DNA of 64,000 nucleotides from Plantago ovata. Its lineage: Eukaryota > Streptophyta > Magnoliopsida > Lamiales > Plantaginaceae. Positions within the stretch are counted from its first letter, which is position 1; each line of letters starts with the position of its first letter. Position numbers and translations under genes: made by a program. The stretch spans positions 74,808,496 through 74,872,495 of the forward strand of contig CM051457.1 of NCBI GenBank assembly GCA_028274465.1. Direction: 5' to 3'. Positions 22,061 through 34,984 of this stretch are shown here, piece by piece. The notes below the pieces were generated by a model, which had not been told where the DNA came from, made no database searches, and worked only from the letters and a program-made list of their open reading frames with translations.

Positions 22061-24026
22061 ATGGCTCCCAAGAGACAATCATCTAAGACAACCAAGTCCT
22101 CCAAGGCAGAAAGTGCTGGAAAAAGCACTGCTCCTACTCCGGCTGAAACTCCGGTGAAAAACACGGTGAAAATCGTGTTGGCCAATAACCGCATAACAGT
22201 AAAGACCCATGCCTCCTGCATATCCTGACACTGCAAAGTGTGAACGGATGATGCAAGGTTTTACCAAAGGGAAGTATATCAGATACTTCTATGAACAAGA
22301 TTTGGACGAAGAAAATGTAGAGGCGTTGAATTACATAAATCAACAAGGCCTACTTTTCTTCATTACTGCTCGCACTAAGAAAGTGAGCATGCTGGACACA
22401 ATGGAATTCTACAACAATGCAGAAATCCAAACCCTTACTCATGGACAAGGAGTCACTGAAAAGTGATTTCTACCACAGTTCAAGGAGAGCAAATCATCCT
22501 AAAATGGATTGATTTAGCTAACATCTTTCAGATTCCAACTACTGGAACTGAAGATAACATCACTGCCACTCATGAAGAAATAGAAGCCTTCTTCAGTGAT
22601 GTCAGAAATGAAAGGATGAAGAAAGGAGAGATTGCTTTCGTGAATTGGAATAAGCACGTAAAGAGGAAGCATCTCTGCCATTCACTTGGTCTAGTAGCTC
22701 TTCTACTCATCAAAGTTCTTAACTCCCAAGTTGGAGGAATTGACCAAGTAGGCCTTAGAAGATGGCCTTTGTTGATGCATATCTATGAAAGAAAAATCGA
22801 TATTAACTGGGCTAAGTACATTTTCAACAGACTTGTTGATTGTGTTACAAAGTTCAAGGTCAAGGTTGAAGACAACACAGTCTCACCTTCCCTTCCAGTA
22901 ATGTATGGATTGAAAATATGCTACATCTTTGAAATTACATGATTCAGCTAAGAAACCCACTGTTGATTAAGAAATCAGTATGCAATGTGGGAAGAGCTTT
23001 CTACAAGCTGAATGGACCTAAGGTTGCTGACAAGAAATCAAAGAAAGCAACAGCTGCAAATGTTGTTGAGACTGATAACCAGTCTAGGAATACAACAAAT
23101 GCAAATGTTGCTGAAACTGATCAGCAATCTAGGAATACAACAGCTGCAAATGTTGCTGAGAATGAAACAACTGTAGTTGTTGCTGCTGATAATGCTGCGG
23201 TTGCTGACACTACTGCACCCAGCAAGAGATCCAAGAAAAAGAGGAAAGCTGATGATGATACTCAGACTGCAGCTTCATCAGCTGATCTTATTCCTAAGAA
23301 GGAAAGGACAAAGACCTTCCTAAGAAAGAAAACAACTGCAAGAAAGTTCGTTCCAATTGTCCATGTCATTCTGGATGATGACATTCCAGTGGTTGTTGAA
23401 ACGCCAGCCACTGTAGTAGATGTTGCTGAAGTGTTTGTAGAAGCCTTCAGAAATCCAATTAACATGGATCCATCAGCTGAAGCAAGACCACAAGGCAGTG
23501 GAAATGAAAATGTTGCCTTAGATCAATTAGAAGATGTCTACATAGTAGATAATCTTGATGACAACACTCTGGAACCAGCAAGTGACATTGCTGCAGATTT
23601 AAGAAAAGCTGCACTTGCTGAAAGTGTTGCAGAAGAGAAAGTTGCTGAAATAGCAACTAGTCCAGTCCGAGAAATTGATGAAGCTGCAATTGCTGAAGAA
23701 CCAGTTGCTGAGACTTCAATGGTTCAAGTCCCAGAGGTTGCTGAAACACAACAAGAGACATCGTTCGAAGACGCATCTCATGATGCTGAGAATATTAGAC
23801 CTAGTTCACCGATAACTTCTATTGACAAAGTCCAACTGGTGTTGACTGACCTAAGCCAGCAAATGGACATGGAGATTGATGACAACTCCAATAAGTGAGT
23901 AGACCTGTTCATGACAAGTACTGAACTTAAAGGTCAAGATGTTTCTGCTCAACTTTTCAACTCAGAGACAAGGGAGATTGCTGAATCTGCACAGCCTTCT
24001 CGGTTAGAGCAAGAGAAGAAGTCTGC
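22061..24026 (+). pseudogene. Sirevirus copy B ORF3, 5' part, cut by element C
   Basis: Starts MAPKRQSSKTTKSSKAES at the ATG 22061. Frames change near 22200 (extra base), 22464 (missing A in the lysine run of copy A's version) and 22940. Content matches copy A: YIRYFYEQDL, IILKWIDLANIFQIPTTG, VGLRRWPLLMHI, then the V-A-E-T repeats (23060-23220), a basic patch (KRSKKKRKADDD) and the acid/alanine region. A TGA lies at 23896-23898. At 24027 element C is inserted and the 3' half of ORF3 is not seen again. It supplies the true N-terminus missing in copy A. Confidence 0.75.
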
Positions 24027-25225
24027 TGATGAACCGGAATTTGTCAGATTCAAATTAATCAAATAAATTTGTTTTTAGCCAAAGGCAATTCACAACTACA
24101 ACGAAAACCGTAGTGTAGCAGTAAAATAACCTCGAGTGTCGATCTCTAAGGACTATAACTAGCTTTATCTAATCTAACTTAAACTATAAAATCAACAAAC
24201 GACTTAGCACAGGATTTTCTTATCAAGATAATAGAAGTTAGTGATAGTATGATCATTCAAAGTATAGTAGGATAACAATCATGCATGAAGTACCCGATCG
24301 TTTTGCATAGAGATCTTTGATCATGAATTGTCCAATGTGTTCCGTTTTATTCAACACTACGAAGATAGAGGGCTTAGATAGATCAAAGAAATAAAGCAAT
24401 AACTCAAAGTCTGATTCGCTTTACCGCCATCAGCATAATTACTAACCCTTCGCTAAGAAATCACATACTATCACCAACAATAGATTTAGATACTAATAGA
24501 TGTCATGCAATCAACATAAATCATAGCAAGATTGAATGAAAACATGTTGAAAGATAAATAAATATAAATAGAAAAATCTGAGATACAATGTTACCGAAGG
24601 TTGTCAATCTCCGAAGAATCGCGATCTCACAAGCTCCAAATCGATAAGAAAAAGTATCTCCTATGCTAAGAATTCCCAGAACTGGCTCTGGAGAATTCTC
24701 CCCTAAAACTAATGAGAAAGGTATGAAAACAGGTCTGAGAAAGTATGAAAAATGGAGAAAACTGAGCAACTATATATAGGAGTTCGGAACGTGTGGGGCA
24801 AGTCGCCCCAAACACCGGGCGAATCGCCTGGTGTGGGGCGAACTGCCCCACATCCCGGGCGAATCGCCCGGGAGTTCCAGCCGGCCAAGGACGCGTTTTC
24901 GACGCGTTTTTGGATTTCTTTTCCTTTTCGGACTCGGTTTTTGCCTTCTAGTGACCTTTTAGCCTTCAGACTCGACCCCTAGACTTCAATCCTATCTGGA
25001 ATCTTCTAGATACTCCAAAAATGTCCTCGGAACACCGATTCTTCGTTCTCTTCAATATAATTGCCCAGAAAACCACGTTTTTCACCTAAAACCTGTAAAT
25101 GCAAACTAAAGGGAAACGTGACACTATTTTAATAAAATGCACTAAAATATAGCTAAATTAACATAGATGATAGCTAAATTGGTGAAAAAAAGACTCGAAT
25201 GAAAGTGTAAAATACACGTTCATCA
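24027..25225 (-). repeat. Element C 3' LTR (Athila-like family), minus strand
   Basis: 1199 bp, TGATGAACC ... GTTCATCA. The left flank TCTGC (24022-24026) is the presumed target duplication; its partner is lost. It has a GC palindrome array at 24793-24872 with four units (for example CACCGGGCG around AAT; TGTGGGGCG/TGCCCCACA; CCCGGGCG/CGCCCGGG) and, 15 bp downstream in sense, TATATATA (24771-24778). Confidence 0.88.
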
Positions 25226-26037
25226 AACTCCCCGAACCGAACCTTTGCTTGTCCTCAAGCAACTAAGCTAGACTCTAATGCAAAAAACAATGCAACACAA
25301 AAAATATAGTCTCATGCCAAATGAAATGAACTAATCTATTGAATCTATCAAAAAACATATGAGCAAGAACCATACAAATCATAACATGGATATAGGTTGA
25401 AGAATGCCTCGATTGACTCATACACATTCACATAAGCACTTATGTCAAACAAGATAGTCTCTCGTAACATTCTCTACCTGGACCTAGTCAGTGACGACGT
25501 AATGAAACATGTTAAAATACGAATGGTTGTCCCGTGCCTATGAAACTGAGGACTTACTGCTGTTCACCAAGTTAAGACTTTTCCTCAAAGAGGTCGAACC
25601 AATACTGGCTCTCATCAAACGAATGAGGGTTCCCTAAAAAGATAACTCTCCCCTATTCTACCAATCTCTCAAGCAAAGCCTTAAGCTATTCACCACTTCC
25701 TGAACGGCAGGACGAGGGTGGTCTAGAACAGGTGACACTCAAACAAACATAAGACAAAAAATTACAACTCGATTACGAACATTACATGAATTGGAAAACG
25801 AGACAAACACTTTGCTAAACTGCTTTTTGGCTCTTTTTTGGACCCTTTCTTGCTTTTTTGGGATCTTTTTCTTTTTTTCTCTTTTTTTTTTTTTTCTTTT
25901 CCAGATTTTTTTCTTTTTTCCTGGAATATTTCTTTTTCTTCTTTTTTTTTAGCCAGCAGTAGCACAAAAAAAAAAATTAAAATGACACACAAACGACCTC
26001 CCCAAACCTATTCGAAAGAATAGGTTGGAGTGCAAAC
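25226..26037 (-). mobile_element. Element C 3' UTR remnant
   Basis: Minus-sense 3' UTR of the same family: polypurine module next to the LTR (25226-25265), the conserved block around 25480-25740, a long homopurine (sense) tract around 25830-25950, and one AACCTATTC/GAATAGGTT hairpin (26005-26026). It is cut at 26037 by the LTR of element F. ORF2 and everything upstream is absent. No gene. Confidence 0.8.
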
Positions 26038-27434
26038 TGATAGTGTATATGTCCTAGAGACAGTCCTTATTAAGGTCATGCAACCCTTATAGAGGGCATA
26101 TATGTACTATTACACAGGTCAACGTGATATAATATATGTTTGTTGTTTGACTATTGAGTATCGCTTTCATATTTATATTACACCAGGCATGCAGCATGTC
26201 ATATCTCTATTTCTGTCTGTATTGATATTAAACATGCCCCCTCGGATAGATGACCGATCGCACAGATAGTGGGAGCTATGTGAGTTATCATCTATCCCAA
26301 ACTCTCTCTAGTCGAGGTTCATCTCGGATGTAGGGGTCTGAATGAACCAACTGAGACTAGTATGTATGGAGGTTATACTTGTTGGACCAAGTGTGAGCCG
26401 ATCCCACGGCCACGGAACGGATTGTTGGACAATCAAGAAACGTTCCCATAACTGCGCATAGTTCTTTGAAGGATGATTACCGAACAATGGAACTACCCAC
26501 CGGACACTCCCATCGATTTATACTCTACACCGAAGTGTCTATGGGAACCGGTAAGTTGTCGAAGTGATGCCAGTCGTCCTTTGGACTTACAGGACTTTAT
26601 CATCACATTTGTTGCCCCATATCCTTGGTGGACCCGTCGATGTCAGCTCTGAATAAGCAGTTGACCTAAGACAGGATCCAGGTGACAGTGTATATGTCCT
26701 AGAGACAGTCCTTACTAAGGGCATGGTGCCCTTATAGGGGGCATATATGTACTATTACACAGGTCAACGTAATATAATATATGTTTGTTGCATTTTACTA
26801 TTGAGTATCGCTTTCATATTTATATTACACCAGGCATGCAGCATGTCATATCTCTATTACTGTCTGTATTGATATTGAACATGTCCCCTCGGATAGATGA
26901 CCGATCACACAGATAGTGGGAGCTATGTGAGTTATCATCTATCCCAAACTCTCCCTAGTCGAGGTTCATCTCGGATGTGGGGGTCTGAATGAACCAGACA
27001 AGACTAGTATGCGTGGAGGTTATACTTGTTGGAGCAAGTGTGAGCCGATCCCACGGCCACGGAACGGATTGTTGGACAATCGAGAAACATTCCCATAACT
27101 GCGCATAGTTGTTCGAATAAGCTTTATCGAACAATGGAAGTACCCACCGGACACTCCCATCGATGTATACTCTACCCCGAAGTGTCTATGGGAACCGGTG
27201 AGTTGTCGAAGTGATGCCAGTCGTCCTTTGTACTTACAGGACTTTATCATCACATTTGTTGCCCTATATCCTTGGTGGACCCGTCGATGTCAGCTCTGAA
27301 TAAGCAGCTGACCTAAGACACGATCCAGGATTATGGCTACATACAAATGGGGGTGATAAGTGATTCTGTGAAGGATTCATCTCTCAAGTGTAGCACAGGA
27401 GAGCACTACTCATAGTCTGCATAGTTGTGTTGGT
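26038..27434 (+). repeat. Element F 5' LTR, left part, with 645-bp tandem duplication
   Basis: Begins TGATAGTGTATATG at 26038; the same start (TGACAGTGTATATG) recurs at 26683, a period of 645 bp, and the two units are highly similar throughout. After the second unit the sequence goes on uniquely to 27434, where the D/E chimera is inserted. The rest of the LTR is 40171-40829. Assignment to the LTR rests on the primer binding site directly after 40829. No gene. Confidence 0.65.
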
Positions 27435-28685
27435 TGATGAACCGCGGATGTCGTGCTCCGAATTCAAGCAAATAAATTTGTAATTAGCCAAAGGCAATCC
27501 ACAACTACAACGAAAACCGTAGTGTAGCAGTAGAATGACTCGAGTGTCGTTCTCTCAGGACTATAACTAGCTTTATCTATTTAACAAGAGAATATAAAAC
27601 AGCAGACAGATAGCAAAAGGGGGTTTCTAGCAGATAATAGAGATTGGTGATAGTATGGTCCTTCTTAACATAACGGGTCGATAATCATGCATAAATTCCT
27701 CGGTCTTGCATAGAGATCATTGAATCAATCTAGTGTCCTGTTGCAAATATTAAGCACTACGAAGATAATTGGTCTGACAAGTCAATCACTATTGTCCTAA
27801 TGTGTTCCGTAATTATTCAACACTACGAATATAATTGGTCTGATGGTCGACAAGTGTACAATTGTGCATAATAATTAATACAACATACGAGAATTTAGGT
27901 TGTGCCTGATCAACGAAATAAAGCAATGACACGGAGTATAATGCGCGATATAGCCATTAGCTTGATTATCTTCCCTTCGCTAAGAATTCACATACTACCA
28001 CCAACGATAAGTTTAGCTACTCATAATAGGCATGCAATCAATAGAAATCATAGAAGAAAACATATTGAAAGATATATAAAATAAGTAGATTAAACTGTAA
28101 GATACAAGTTACCGAAGGTTGTCAATCTCCGAAGAATTGCGATCCTACGAGCTCCAATCTGCTACGAAAAAGTATCCCCTAAGCTACAGAACTCCCAGGA
28201 CAGGGCCTGGGAAGTTCCTACCTAAAACTATAGAGAGAGGTGAGAAAGTAGGTCTGGAAAGATATGATTTTCGGAGAAAAACTGAGCAACTATATATAGG
28301 CCCCGAAATACCACGGGGCGGTTCGCCCACGAGTTTTTCTCGCGGAATTTCGCGTTTTCGACGCGTTTTTGGATTTCTTACCCTTTTCGGACTCGGTTTC
28401 TAACTTCTAGTAGCCTTCTAACCTCCAGATTCGGCCCCTAGACTTCAAATCCTATCCGGAAACCTTCAGATACTCCAAATAGGCTTCTGGAACACCAATT
28501 CCTTGTAAACTTCAATATAATTGCCCGGAAATCTTCGAATTTCAACCAAAACCTGTAAAATAAAATTTAAAGGGAAACGTGACACTATTCTAATAAAATG
28601 CATTAAAATATAGCTAAATTAACATAGAGGATAGCTAAAATAGGTGAAAAAGACTCGAATGAAAGTGTAAAATACACATTCATCA
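27435..28685 (-). repeat. Element D 3' LTR
   Basis: 1251 bp, TGATGAACC ... CATTCATCA. It has one GC palindrome (about 28312-28333) and TATATATA at 28291-28298, downstream of it in sense. Two short direct repeats around 27720-27850 (gcactacgaagataat-type) are shared with E and H. Confidence 0.88.
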
Positions 28686-30372
28686 AACTCCCCAAACCGA
28701 ACCTTTGATTGTCCTCAAGCAACTAAGCTAGACTCTAATACAAAAAACATGCAAGACACAAAATGGAGTCTCATGCCAAATAAAATGAACCAATCTACTG
28801 AATCTACCAAGTAATATATGAACAAAAACCATATAACTCAAAGCATAAATATAGGTTGAAGAATACCTCGATTGACTTATACAAATCCACATAAGCACTT
28901 ATGTCAAGACAAGATAGTCTCTCGTAACATTCTCTACCTGGACCTAGTCAGTGCCGACGTAATGAAGCATGCTAAGAAACGAATGGTTGTCCCGTGCCTA
29001 TGAAACTGAGGACTTACTGCTGTTCCACCATGTTAATACTTTCCCTCAAAAGAGGTCGAACCAGTACTGGCTCTCATCAAACGAAGGAGGGTTCCCTATA
29101 AAAGATAACACTCCCCTATTCTACCCATCTCTCAAGTAAAGTCTTAAGCTTTTCACCACTTCCTGAATGGCAGGACGAGGGTGGTCTAGAACAGATGACT
29201 CTGAAGACAAAAAAAAAAAATAAAAACGATTACGAACATTACAAGAAATGGAAAAGACTCAACACTTTGCTAACTGCTATTTGGCTTTCTTTTTTGGACC
29301 CTTCTTTGCTTTTTTGGGGTCTTTTCTTTTTTCTCTTTTTTTCTTTCCAGATCTTTTTCTTTTTCTCTTTTTTTTCTGGAATTTTTTTCTTTCTTTTTTT
29401 TCGATTTTTCTAGCCAGCAGTAGCATAACAAAAAGAGAAACAAAATGACTCACACGACTTCCCCAAACCTATTCGAAAGAATAAGTTGGAGTATAAAATT
29501 TACGGTCCAGATCTTTTTCTTTTTCTCTTTTTTTCTGGAATTTTTTTCTTTCTTTTTTTTCGATTTTTCTAGCCAGCAGTAGCATAACAAAAAGAGAAAC
29601 AAAATGACTCACACAACTTCCCCAAACCTATTCGAAAGAATAGGTTGGAGTACAAAATTTATGGAAAAGGAAAAATAAACTCACGATACGAAAATGAAAA
29701 ATAGAAACAAGTCTAATGATGGTGTAACCCCCTCCCCAAACCTATTCGGAAGAATAGGTTATAAACAAAGGATCACACAACCTCACACTACCTCCTTCCT
29801 AGGCATTTAGCAATCTCAGAGCATGGTGAAGACTTGTTGCCTCTTAGGTACATAAGTACTCGGGAAACAACCATAAGACCCTAACATGCATCATCCTATT
29901 ATAAATTCCTTCGTGAACCGCAGTAGAGAAAACACCACTAAGTGATGTCGAGACTACCCAGCTTAACTAAGTGCAATACATAAATGTGACAAGTCAAGCG
30001 AGAAAAACCTCAAACAAATTCATAGAGATGAAGCATACGATTAATGGCATAGTTAGTTGATCTACCCAATAAAAAAGTTCAAAAAATTCGGCAATAAACT
30101 CCATATAAAACATGCAAGACTATCCTAGGATGAATGTAGTGAAATGCAACCTAAAAATCTAAGAAAGCGGTAAACGTGCAAATGCAAATGCAACAAAGAA
30201 CTGGATACTAATCAACACAAAGCCAAACAATACTTAACATCATGGTTCACATCCCATCCCCCTTACGATTCTTAAGCTATCCCCTAGCAAAAGAGAATGA
30301 GTAATAAGAAGTGATACTAGATGTTACCGAACGGTTTGGCCTCGGTTGGCTGAGAGTGGACATGTGGAAGGA
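28686..30372 (-). promoter_or_regulatory. Element D 3' UTR: polypurine module, homopurine tract, hairpins, 160-bp duplication
   Basis: No gene. Sense is minus. The polypurine tract and TTGCTTG/CAAGCAA hairpin adjoin the LTR (28686-28725). AACCTATTC/GAATAGGTT hairpins lie at 29466-29487 (one mismatch), 29635-29656 and 29739-29760. A sense-homopurine tract at about 29285-29410 contains the stems GGACCC/GGGTC and TTCCAGA/TCTGGAA. Bases from 29347 are repeated from 29507, a 160-bp tandem duplication that explains the third hairpin. Confidence 0.75.
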
Positions 30373-31676
30373 CTAATCATCGGGATGGTAGTCCCCATAA
30401 AAGTCACTCCACATGTCATTCATGAGCTCATTGGACTGTCGTAGAGCTTCCTGCTGTTGCTGGATGAGCTGTTGCTGCTCCCACATGTGTTGCCTATCCT
30501 CTCGGCGATGCTCCTCGAATATCTCCCAATCGCGGTTGTGCTGGACAATGTGCCTGTCAAGGTCCTGTCGCATGGCCGCGTTGTTGGCATCAATTCTGTC
30601 GAAACGGCCGTCGAGGTAGGTACGGAATTCAGAGAAGTCAAATCCTCTAGACCCCTGTGGTGCTCGAGGTGGTGCATGCGGTGCTCGATGCACAAACGGG
30701 ATATCTGGGATAGGGGCCTCGCCAACATCAGCCTCCATAGCATCCTCATGATCGGAATCATTTGGCTGGAATGGTTCTCCTACATCAGCAGCGGCAGCTG
30801 TGGGTTCTTCAACTAATACCTGTTGAGCTGTACCTCAATGGTCGAGGGTGAAAGGGCAGCGACCTCGCAATCCCCCTCCTCAATATCTTCGACCCCATGA
30901 TATATGCAGTAGGCTGTGATGAAGCTTGGGAAGATGAAAGGCTTCCTCTTCTTTTCCCAGTGGCGCTCGTACTCCTCATACATAATGTGCCCTATGTCGA
31001 TCTGATGTCCGTCTATGAGGCAGTAGAGGAGCTCGGCGTAGTAGGGCTGAATCCATGTGTCATTCTTCCTCGGGATCAAGTCGGAGATGCAAAATTTCAT
31101 CATCACCTTAGCTTCAATGCTAAGGTCTCTATAACTGATCCGTCCAGGTTCTACCCCAATTTCCGGATATCGGTACTCCCTGTTGCAGATCACGTCTGTG
31201 ATGTGTCTCCCTATCCCCCTAGGGGTCCTCGAATACAGGTAGGCATGGTCGCTCCCTGTGAACTCCGGGTTCCCAAAATGGATGAAGGAAGAAATGTACT
31301 CTGGGTTCCACGGTATAATCACGCCTCGGACTAGCACCCCATTCTTTTCCTTGAGATCCGTGTATCCAGTGTAGAACTCTTGGAGGAGGCTCTCGTCGTA
31401 ACCTTTGAACCTGTTGGAACTGTACCATGCCCAATTCCTTTGTGACCCCAAACGTGACAGCGTCCTATATCCCGCTCTATCCACTGCGGACTCAGGAATG
31501 TCAATCCTCCTATCTGGGATGATCGACCTTCCTCCGTCGGCCATCTCCGTCTCTAGCCTTTGTCGCACCTCTATCGCAGCGGCAGACAACTCGAACAAAT
31601 GGTGAGATGGTTGGGAGCTTGATGCCACTCCCTTCCCCTTTTTGCTAGAGCCGGCTCTCCTTGACCTCGGTGCCAT
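30373..31676 (-). pseudogene. Element D ORF2, plant transposon protein-like, nearly intact
   Basis: ATG at 31676-31674, six bases after a splice acceptor. The N-terminus is basic and serine-rich (MAPRSRRAGSSKKGKGVASS). The core domain, about residues 75-270, includes NWAWYSSNRFKGYDESLLQEFYTG, LSIEAKVMMKFCISDLIPRKND, YAELLYCLIDGHQIDIGHIMYEEY and KRKPFIFPSFITAY (each partial). An acidic linker and a glutamine-rich coiled coil end at DFYGDYHPDD. It is broken by a TAG at 30813-30815 (copy H has CAG) and a missing C just after, which puts 30738-30373 in another frame. Probably an RNA- or DNA-handling accessory protein; the function is not known. Confidence 0.8.
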
Positions 31677-31681
31677 GATTC

Positions 31682-32220
31682 CTACAAACAGCAATTAGTA
31701 TCTTGTACGATGCAAAACAGACCTATGCATATGTAAATATACGAGTGAACAAACGAGTAATATTCTCAAAAATCCAACTCCTCAAAAACCCAAAGCCTAG
31801 TCTACTAATTCATTACGCAACATATCAATGTAACTACTACAATAACATATCACATTATGCTCTTGCTAGCAACAAATGCCTTGAATCACAAGGTTCAATC
31901 CATACCATAAAAATCAAAAATCTAGCATAAATCCTCAAATTCATCATTCATGCATTCTATCAATACATCCATCAATATCATATCAATAAACACATGTTTA
32001 AGCATGGAATGAAAGTAAGAGAAACATTTCCCTAACAAGACATATATCATCCAATTAGCAAAAATCTCAAATCATCAAACCAAGCCTAATTGAACATGTA
32101 ATTGACAATGAATAACGAATCTAATCACATAAAACATCAACCCATACATCATACAAGCCTATTTGAAGCATAAATCAAAAAATCCCCAAATTGTAAAAAT
32201 TAGGGTTCATGTGATAATAC
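31682..32220 (-). other. Element D: leader intron of ORF2
   Basis: Minus strand. Donor ATTTGAG|GTATTATC (GT at 32220-32219), acceptor TTTGTAG|G ending at 31682, 539 bp. The branch-like TACTAATTGCTG is just upstream of the acceptor. Same position and nearly the same length as in B1, E and H. Inferred from sequence. Confidence 0.6.
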
Positions 32221-32806
32221 CTCAAATCCGGAAATTGAATGAGCTAGGAAGAAATTTGTTCAGATGGAAAGATAGAGCACGTAACGGGCTTCGAATGAAG
32301 CTAAAGAACACACAAAATGATGGAGAGATGAAGAAGTTATGAAGATTTGAAGTTATTTTGAATATGGAGGAAATTTTGGAGTTTGGAAGATGAAAATGGA
32401 GGAAAATGGGGATTTGAGTAAGAAACCCCCGTTTTTTAGAATCTGGAGGTGTGGGGCGGTTCGCCCCACACCTGGGGCGGACCGCCCCGCACGTCCGGAG
32501 CGCGCGCGCACGCTCTGGACGTGGGGCGATTCGCCCCCCACTCCTAGGTGGGAGACGAACGTTTTTGAAATAAAAAAGCGGTTGTTAGTCCCCGAAAAAT
32601 CATTTTCCTCAAAAAATCATTCGCAAAGTCGCACTCGAACACAACATAAGCACATACGACACAGAACCGAACAAATTCACATATGAAAAGCAAATTGTTC
32701 AAGTATGAATGCATGCAATAAAGCGGTAAAGAAAGCGATAAAAACCCCGGGTTGCCTCCCGGATAGCGCCATTGTTTAAAGTCTCTGACTCGACTCCTGT
32801 CTTCGC
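32221..32806 (-). promoter_or_regulatory. Element D: hairpin after gag-pro, GC palindrome array and ORF2 leader exon
   Basis: Minus strand. After the gag-pro stop comes the hairpin TCCGGG-AGGCAA-CCCGGG (32747-32764). The GC palindrome array is at 32449-32545 and includes a 10-bp-armed unit GGTGTGGGGC/GCCCCACACC (loop GGTTC) at about 32449-32473. Then pyrimidine-rich sense sequence, with no TATA box, leads to the splice donor at 32220. It looks like a promoter and 5' exon for ORF2 (inference). No gene. Confidence 0.5.
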
Positions 32807-34964
32807 CTATCTTTTCCTTCTGAGGGTACTAGACTTCCCCTTCACGAGTCTCCTTCCCGTGCCTTGATCCTGTGAATAAGAGTGAACATAGACGTTAAGA
32901 CCACTGTAATCAATAGTGTTAGAAGTATCGGGTGGATCAGGTGGATCGGATATGGCTTGCAAAACATGTTGCTTGCCATCCACTTCGATAGTGCAAGTCC
33001 TTTGGTAGATGTCCATCACGGAGCGTAGCTTAGTCAAGAATGTTCGTCCTAAGAGTATGACATCCCCGTTCCTGGTGCTGATGCTGGCATAATTACAAAA
33101 TCGGTGTAGACAGAGGCTTCACCAATTTTGACCAATACATTCTTCACAACGCCTTCTGGTTTCACAAGGGATCCATCCGCCAGTTGCACAATAGCCTTAT
33201 GTACAGTTAGTTCTCCAAGGTTACTCTTCTCGAAAACATTCAAAGGGAGCACATTAGAGTAGGATCCTGTGTCTAGTGTGGCTCGGACATCTTCAAGCTC
33301 CCCAATCCCGACCTTAACATCGAAACTTTGAGGGAGTGGCTCGGGATCCTCTTGCTCCTTTTCACTTTTGTTAGTACCAAGGTCCTTCTCTTCTTCTTCG
33401 GCTTGTGGGGGCATTTCCCTCTTGCAACTCTCCCACTTAGCAACCTTCTTGATGGTGATTTCAACAGGTAGATCACCCACCAAGGTAATGGACATCGACT
33501 TCTCAGTGTTGCTAGGCAGCTTGCCTTGTTCCCTACTTGCTCCTCGGTCGATCAACTCTTGCATCTTTTGATGGGGAAGCCTAGTGCTCTCTTCCAACCT
33601 ATCAAGCCTTGCCCTAGTCTTCTCGGAATCTTCTTCATAACGTTTGAGAAAACTTTGTGTGTGATCGACCATCTTTTGCAAGTTCTCCATCAGTTCAGCC
33701 GACTTCGACTTCGGTGGCTCTTTCGGAGCGGGGTTTTCGTAGTGATCATTACCATAGTTCAGCCTACTAAGGTCTTGGTTAGGGCCATAAGTTTGGTTAG
33801 CCGGTGCATATCCTTTATTGTTACGGTATCCTCTTCTCCAAAATCCACCTCGAGGATTCCTATCGTCTTGTCCGTAGCTAACTTCTTGAGTACCAAACTC
33901 CGTAGCAAAGGCTTCTTCTTCGCCTCCTCGAGCCCAGTTGCCATCATCGTATGCCAGCTCCGATCTACACATATGAGCCCCATGCCCATAGTTCTTGCAT
34001 ATTCGGCATACTTCGTTCGAAACAGTTGTTCCGCTGGCGCTCTTGATGACTTGCTTCAATTCGTTGGTAAAGCACTCGAATTGATCCCCATTCCCCCTAT
34101 ACATAGGGGCTTCTTGAGTCGGTGGAGCTTCAGGTCCACGTCTCCTAACCATTGCTCTTGGGTCCTTGAACTGCGAACCCTTAGCAAGCCTTTCGAAAAC
34201 TGCCCAGACGGCTTCTGCGGTTTCCTCCCAAATATTTCCTCGGCATTGGAAATCTACCACTTGTTGGTTCTCGAAGGTTAGTCCATTGTAGAAGTGTTGG
34301 ACTAGGTCGGAAAGTTCAAAACCATGGTGAGGGCACTTGTTCGTGAGATCTTGGAACCTCTCGAACGCGGTGTAGATGGTCTCATCATAGTCCTGTTTGA
34401 ATCCAGTGATCTGCGCCTTTAGCGCTGAGTCAAGCTGTGAGGGAAGTATTTCTCCATGAAAGCTGAAAAAACCTTCTCCCAAGTGTCCAGCGAGCCTGCT
34501 GGAAGAGAACTTAACCATGACTTGGCTCTGTCGCCAAGTCCCATAGCAAAAACCTTCATCCTCAACTCATCCGTCGTTATGTCAGCTCCGGGTCGTGGGA
34601 GTTGGTTGACGAAATCATCGATATCGTGCAAGCACCCCATCACATCTTCCCTTGATAAGCCATAGAACCTTGGAAGTTGTTGGAATGTGTGGTTCTTGAT
34701 TTCCAGATCTCGGGTTGTAGACGAAAGAACAATCGCCGGTCCCCTCGTACGATCCTCGGTGGGTTGTACCCATTCCTTCAGTGGTCTAGCTTCTGCCATT
34801 CCGTCGATTTCCTTGAAAAGAATGTGTAGAGATTCAGAGAAATCGGTTTCCTCTATTTCCTCTAGTGCGCGCCTTTCAATTAGTCGCCTTGTTTGGTGGT
34901 AGACTCTATCGATCTCAGCAATTGAATCAACAAGCGGTGTTCCTGCAGAACGTGTATTCGGCAT
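32807..34964 (-). pseudogene. Element D gag-protease
   Basis: ATG at 34964 (MPNTRSAGTPLVDSIAEID). The Gag core of the Athila/Tat type has LEIKNHTFQQLPRFYG, MKVFAMGLGDRAKSWLSSL, KCPHHGFELSDLVQHFYNGL and a zinc knuckle CRICKNYGHGAHMC (CX2CX4HX4C). A proline/asparagine-rich region and coil (SKSAELMENLQKM) follow, then a retropepsin with LDTGSYSNVLPLNVF and ending near LLGRTF. Frame changes lie near 34440 and at about 33060 (one G fewer than in E). The C-terminus KGKSSTLRRKR ends at 32807. No RT follows. Gag would form the particle and the protease cut it. Confidence 0.85.
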
Positions 34965-34984
34965 ACACTATCTATAACAGACTA

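Larger units (their letters stand above)
27435..34977 (-). mobile_element. Element D: Athila-like element, 3' LTR to gag start, minus strand
   Basis: Minus-sense order from the right: gag-pro (34964-32807), hairpin AGGCAA, GC palindrome array, ORF2 leader exon and intron, ORF2 (31676-30373), long 3' UTR, 3' LTR at the outer left end (28685-27435). About a dozen bases upstream of the gag ATG the sequence switches at about 34978 into element E in opposite orientation, so the 5' LTR and primer site are missing. No RT, RNase H or integrase lies between pro and ORF2. Confidence 0.85.

Noticed and set aside
26038..27434. Independent MITE or helitron pair
   Set aside because: The two 645-bp units start with the same TG terminus as an LTR, and the sequence continues after 40170 to an LTR end followed by a tRNA-Met primer site, so the LTR reading is simpler.
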